NCBI RefSeq assembly: GCF_900095795.1
Contig: NZ_LT608328.1
Span: 1,667,001 to 1,731,000, forward strand
Source: Petrimonas mucosa
GTDB lineage: Bacteria > Bacteroidota > Bacteroidia > Bacteroidales > Dysgonomonadaceae
Length of the DNA stretch: 64,000 nucleotides
Direction: 5' to 3'
Made by a program: the position numbers and the translations under genes. The notes below the pieces were generated by a model. The model did not search any database and was not told where the DNA came from. It saw only the letters and a program-made list of their open reading frames with translations. How positions within the stretch are numbered: the stretch's first letter is position 1; each line of letters opens with the position of its first letter. Positions 62,037 through 64,000 of this stretch are shown piece by piece.

Positions 62037-63068
62037 ATGCAATTAAACCCGGTCAGGACAAGGCTTCTCCTGCCATTTAATCAACCTTCAAGCAGGGTTG
62101 AAAATCAGGCAGTCATTGAGCCTCCAATGTATGTAACCAGGCCCAGAAGCAGAAATCCTTTCATAGAAGCCAACACCAGGCAGGTGGACATACACCATTT
62201 AAGGAATGAGTGTGTGGTGCCAGTCTTCAGCAAGGACAATGAAATCACCATCTCCCATCAGGCATTCATCGAGACGGTCTGGGAGGCTGCCAATACTTTC
62301 TTCCGGGGGGAAACCATCGATACCCCTGAAATAAGGGTGTCACACATCATCAAGGGCAGGGTGCCCGAAGCCATCCACAAGCCCGTGGACATGCTTCTGG
62401 AGGGTGACAAGACCATGTACTACGAAAGGATGGCATTCTGCCTTGAAGTGCCCTCCATAAGCGAGGATATTGACGGAAGTCCGTTGAATCTGACCATAGG
62501 GGGAGTAAGGGCATACAATCATGAGAACCTGTACAGCAAGAAGGGGATGGAGAAGTTCAAGATCTTCATCGGATTCAAGAATCTGCTCTGCACCAACCTG
62601 TGTGTCAGCACGGACGGTTACTTGTCGGAGGTAAGGGTGATGAGCATATCCGAACTGGCCAAAAATGTAATGAAGCTGTTCCAGCAGTACAACATGGCAA
62701 AACACCTGTACATGATGAGTGCCTACAAGGACAGTTACCTTACGGAACACCAGTTTGCCCAGCTTCTTGGTAAATCACGGTTGTATCAATATTTGCCGAT
62801 TGAAAAGAAGAAGCTTATACCTGAAATACTTATTACTGATTCACAAATTAATATGGTAGCCAAATCATATTATTTTGATAATAACTTTAAAGTACTAACG
62901 GATAGTAAGGAAATCAGTATGTGGAAGGTATATAACTTACTTACCGGAGCCAACAGAAGCAGTTATATCGACAACTTTCTGGATAGAAGCCTTAATGCAG
63001 CCCAATTGACTGAAGGCATCAATAAAGCTCTGTATGGCGATGAGGAGTATGCGTGGTTTATCAATTAG
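62037..63068 (+). CDS. DUF3871-family protein
   Basis: 343 residues from ATG 62037; in-frame ATGs at 62025 and 61998 lie in the end of the insertion sequence, so they are doubtful. Conserved DUF3871 stretches include FIEANTRQVDIHHLRNECVV, PVFSKDNEITISHQ, RVSHIIKGRVPEAIHKP, YSKKGMEKFKIFIGF and LTGANRSSYIDNFLDRSLNA. It is a soluble protein, commonly carried by Bacteroidetes mobile islands; its function is unknown. The insertion sequence ends within about 15 bp of the start, so the native promoter has probably been displaced, although the coding region seems complete. Confidence 0.88.
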   Translation: MQLNPVRTRLLLPFNQPSSRVENQAVIEPPMYVTRPRSRNPFIEANTRQVDIHHLRNECVVPVFSKDNEITISHQAFIETVWEAANTFFRGETIDTPEIRVSHIIKGRVPEAIHKPVDMLLEGDKTMYYERMAFCLEVPSISEDIDGSPLNLTIGGVRAYNHENLYSKKGMEKFKIFIGFKNLLCTNLCVSTDGYLSEVRVMSISELAKNVMKLFQQYNMAKHLYMMSAYKDSYLTEHQFAQLLGKSRLYQYLPIEKKKLIPEILITDSQINMVAKSYYFDNNFKVLTDSKEISMWKVYNLLTGANRSSYIDNFLDRSLNAAQLTEGINKALYGDEEYAWFIN

Positions 63069-63369
63069 CTTCAAAGAAAATTGTTATAATATCGTAATCA
63101 GTATTTACCTATTTAGAAGAGAAGCATAGTAAAGGGACATCTTGAAAAATTTGTCTTTTATTTGTTGTTGACTGCCTCAATCCGTATAAAAACGGGTTGG
63201 GGTTTGTCAATAATAAACATTCCGGATATTTTTTCCTGTCACTTTGTGTAAAAATTAAAACCTGATAATAACGTATCTGTTAACTAAATATTTGTTATAT
63301 TTGCGTCTAATCTAGACCAAAGTGATGCTTTGAAACGCAAGGTTTCTAGTGCTGAATCCGGATTAAAAG
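63069..63369. other. Gene-free AT-rich spacer after DUF3871
   Basis: No open frame with protein-like content is seen on either strand. A weak hairpin (AATCCGT / ACGGGTT region near 63179-63199) may end the DUF3871 transcript. GC content drops compared with the rest of the window. Confidence 0.5.
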
Positions 63370-63436
63370 AACTTTCGTAAACAACCTCTATTATGGGTGG
63401 TTATACGAATGTTTTAAATTTGTATTTACGAAAGTT
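63370..63436. repeat. Inverted repeat IR1 (AACTTTCGTAAA)
   Basis: AACTTTCGTAAA at 63370-63381 and its complement TTTACGAAAGTT at 63425-63436, 43 nt apart; with one mismatch the arms extend to 16 bp. A related CGTAAATAAC follows at 63449-63458. Confidence 0.8.
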
Positions 63437-63459
63437 GTTTATTTATTACGTAAATAACA

Positions 63460-63497
63460 CGTTCTCCCGACATCGCCTTCGGCTCGTCGGGAGAACG
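63460..63497. repeat. Inverted repeat IR2, cruciform-like hairpin
   Basis: CGTTCTCCCGAC (63460-63471) pairs perfectly with GTCGGGAGAACG (63486-63497). The 14-nt loop contains a further GCC/GGC stem. Confidence 0.9.
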
Positions 63498-63623
63498 GAC
63501 GGAGGATTACATCCTGCATTCTACTCCTCGCCTAACGGCGACATCGTAGAACACAGGATTTGCGAGATTACAAGGGATAGTGGATATCCCCCCCCCCGCA
63601 ACCTCGCAAATCCTCCGTCCGTT
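63494..63623. repeat. Inverted repeats IR3 and IR4 with shared arm
   Basis: IR3: AACGGACGGAGGATT (63494-63508) and AATCCTCCGTCCGTT (63609-63623), 15 bp perfect. IR4: AGGATTTGCGAG (63555-63566) and CTCGCAAATCCT (63603-63614), 12 bp perfect. The right arms overlap at 63609-63614 and IR3's left arm overlaps IR2 at 63494-63497, so the hairpins compete. A run of ten C lies at about 63588-63597. Confidence 0.9.
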
Positions 63624-63627
63624 AAGC
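63530..63627 (+). other. attC-like site (candidate integron cassette recombination site)
   Basis: GCCTAACGG (63530-63538) and CCGTTAAGC (63619-63627) are complementary at 8 of 9 positions and match the RYYYAAC and GTTRRRY core boxes of attC sites, 98 nt overall with inner inverted repeats. No integron integrase is seen in the window, so this remains a structural likeness. Confidence 0.3.
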
Positions 63628-63708
63628 GACAGCAGTGGACAACACCGCACGCACAGCGAAACAGCGACAGAAAATTAGCCGTCCGAAAGGACACAAAATA
63701 AAAACAAG

Positions 63709-64000
63709 ATGAAATCACATTTTCTAAAACAAGGTATTTTAGTAAGCACACTAATGATAATTAGTGCATTAACTATTTTCACCTTTTCTTCTTGTAATAA
63801 AGAGGAAGTGGATAATAATGAAACAGTTATAAACGACAATTACTATGTAAAGTATGTTATATCTTGTAGTTATCCTAAAATTTTTAGCAATTGGTCAGTT
63901 ACTACACCACAAGGAGAATACACCAAAAATGGTTATCAAATAAGACATTGGGAACAAACATACGGTCCTGTAAAAAAAGGATTTAAGTGTGAGGTTCAAG
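63709..64000 (+). CDS. Small lipoprotein, AT-rich, runs off the window
   Basis: 97 codons from ATG 63709, open to the window end. The leader MKSHFLKQGILVSTLMIISA, LTIFTFSSC gives a lipobox (FSSC) at Cys29. The mature part begins NKEEVDNNETVINDNYYVKY and looks beta-rich. No family is recognised. Its A/T-rich codons contrast with the roughly even base composition of the core genes, and it sits behind a block of nested inverted repeats, both suggestive of recent acquisition. Confidence 0.75.
   Translation, partial: MKSHFLKQGILVSTLMIISALTIFTFSSCNKEEVDNNETVINDNYYVKYVISCSYPKIFSNWSVTTPQGEYTKNGYQIRHWEQTYGPVKKGFKCEVQ

Noticed and set aside
63393-63701. Plus-strand frame of 102 codons across the inverted-repeat block
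   Set aside because: It runs through several perfect palindromes and a C10 run; the translation is not protein-like.

Overview
The window is chromosomal DNA of a Bacteroidetes bacterium, most likely order Bacteroidales and near Dysgonomonadaceae (Proteiniphilum/Petrimonas/Dysgonomonas-like). The evidence is SusC/SusD pairs driven by an ECF sigma/FecR couple, DUF5686, DUF3871, DUF4998 and DUF5000 type proteins, -7/-33 promoters of the TAnnTTTG/TTTG type, no obvious Shine-Dalgarno sequences, and a NagB/LmbE fusion of the kind found in this order. The genus is inferred from protein style, not proven.

Layout. 1-4.2 kb: the edge of an LptF/LptG permease, a START-like protein, and a four-gene minus-strand envelope operon (Yip1 protein, OmpA protein, secreted protein, lipoprotein). 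4.4-7.0 kb: a TPR histidine kinase with its NarL-type regulator. 7.0-13.0 kb: NagB/LmbE fusion, POT-like transporter and MutS2. 13.2-13.7 kb: a CAT-anticodon tRNA with an odd T-loop, and a wreck of a 2-oxoacid dehydrogenase E2 gene. 13.7-16.85 kb: a thiamin-uptake operon (TPP riboswitch, TonB-dependent receptor, PnuT). 17-24.5 kb: housekeeping and stress genes (Rel/SpoT, holin-like/YtxH cluster, MiaB, CoA transferase, GlsB) and a candidate small RNA.

24.5-26.9 kb is an insertion-sequence graveyard (deleted IS30 element, IS3-type element with a frameshift signal). It lies directly upstream of a 13.5-kb ECF sigma/FecR/SusC/SusD locus (26.9-40.5 kb). That locus carries no glycoside hydrolase. 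It encodes two discoidin-like surface lipoproteins, an endonuclease/exonuclease/phosphatase-fold lipoprotein, a purple-acid-phosphatase-like metallophosphoesterase and a nucleoside:H+ symporter-like carrier. My reading is a surface system for taking phosphoester substrates, perhaps nucleic acids or nucleotides, stripping phosphate and importing the nucleoside-like core. This is the best candidate for an undescribed system here.

40.6-50.6 kb is core metabolism and translation (GAPDH, EttA, TsaD, GlnS) with associated envelope genes. 50.8-54.3 kb is a secreted oxidoreductase / DUF1080 / TIM-barrel trio that fits periplasmic 3-keto-glycoside chemistry. 54.9-59.7 kb is an Oar-like TonB-dependent receptor with a BACON/OB-fold lipoprotein. 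59.8-64 kb is accessory DNA: a broken glycoside hydrolase tail, an IS1634-type element, DUF3871, and a leader of nested, mutually exclusive inverted repeats with attC-like ends ahead of an AT-rich lipoprotein gene that runs off the window. No rRNA genes, CRISPR arrays or restriction systems were seen.
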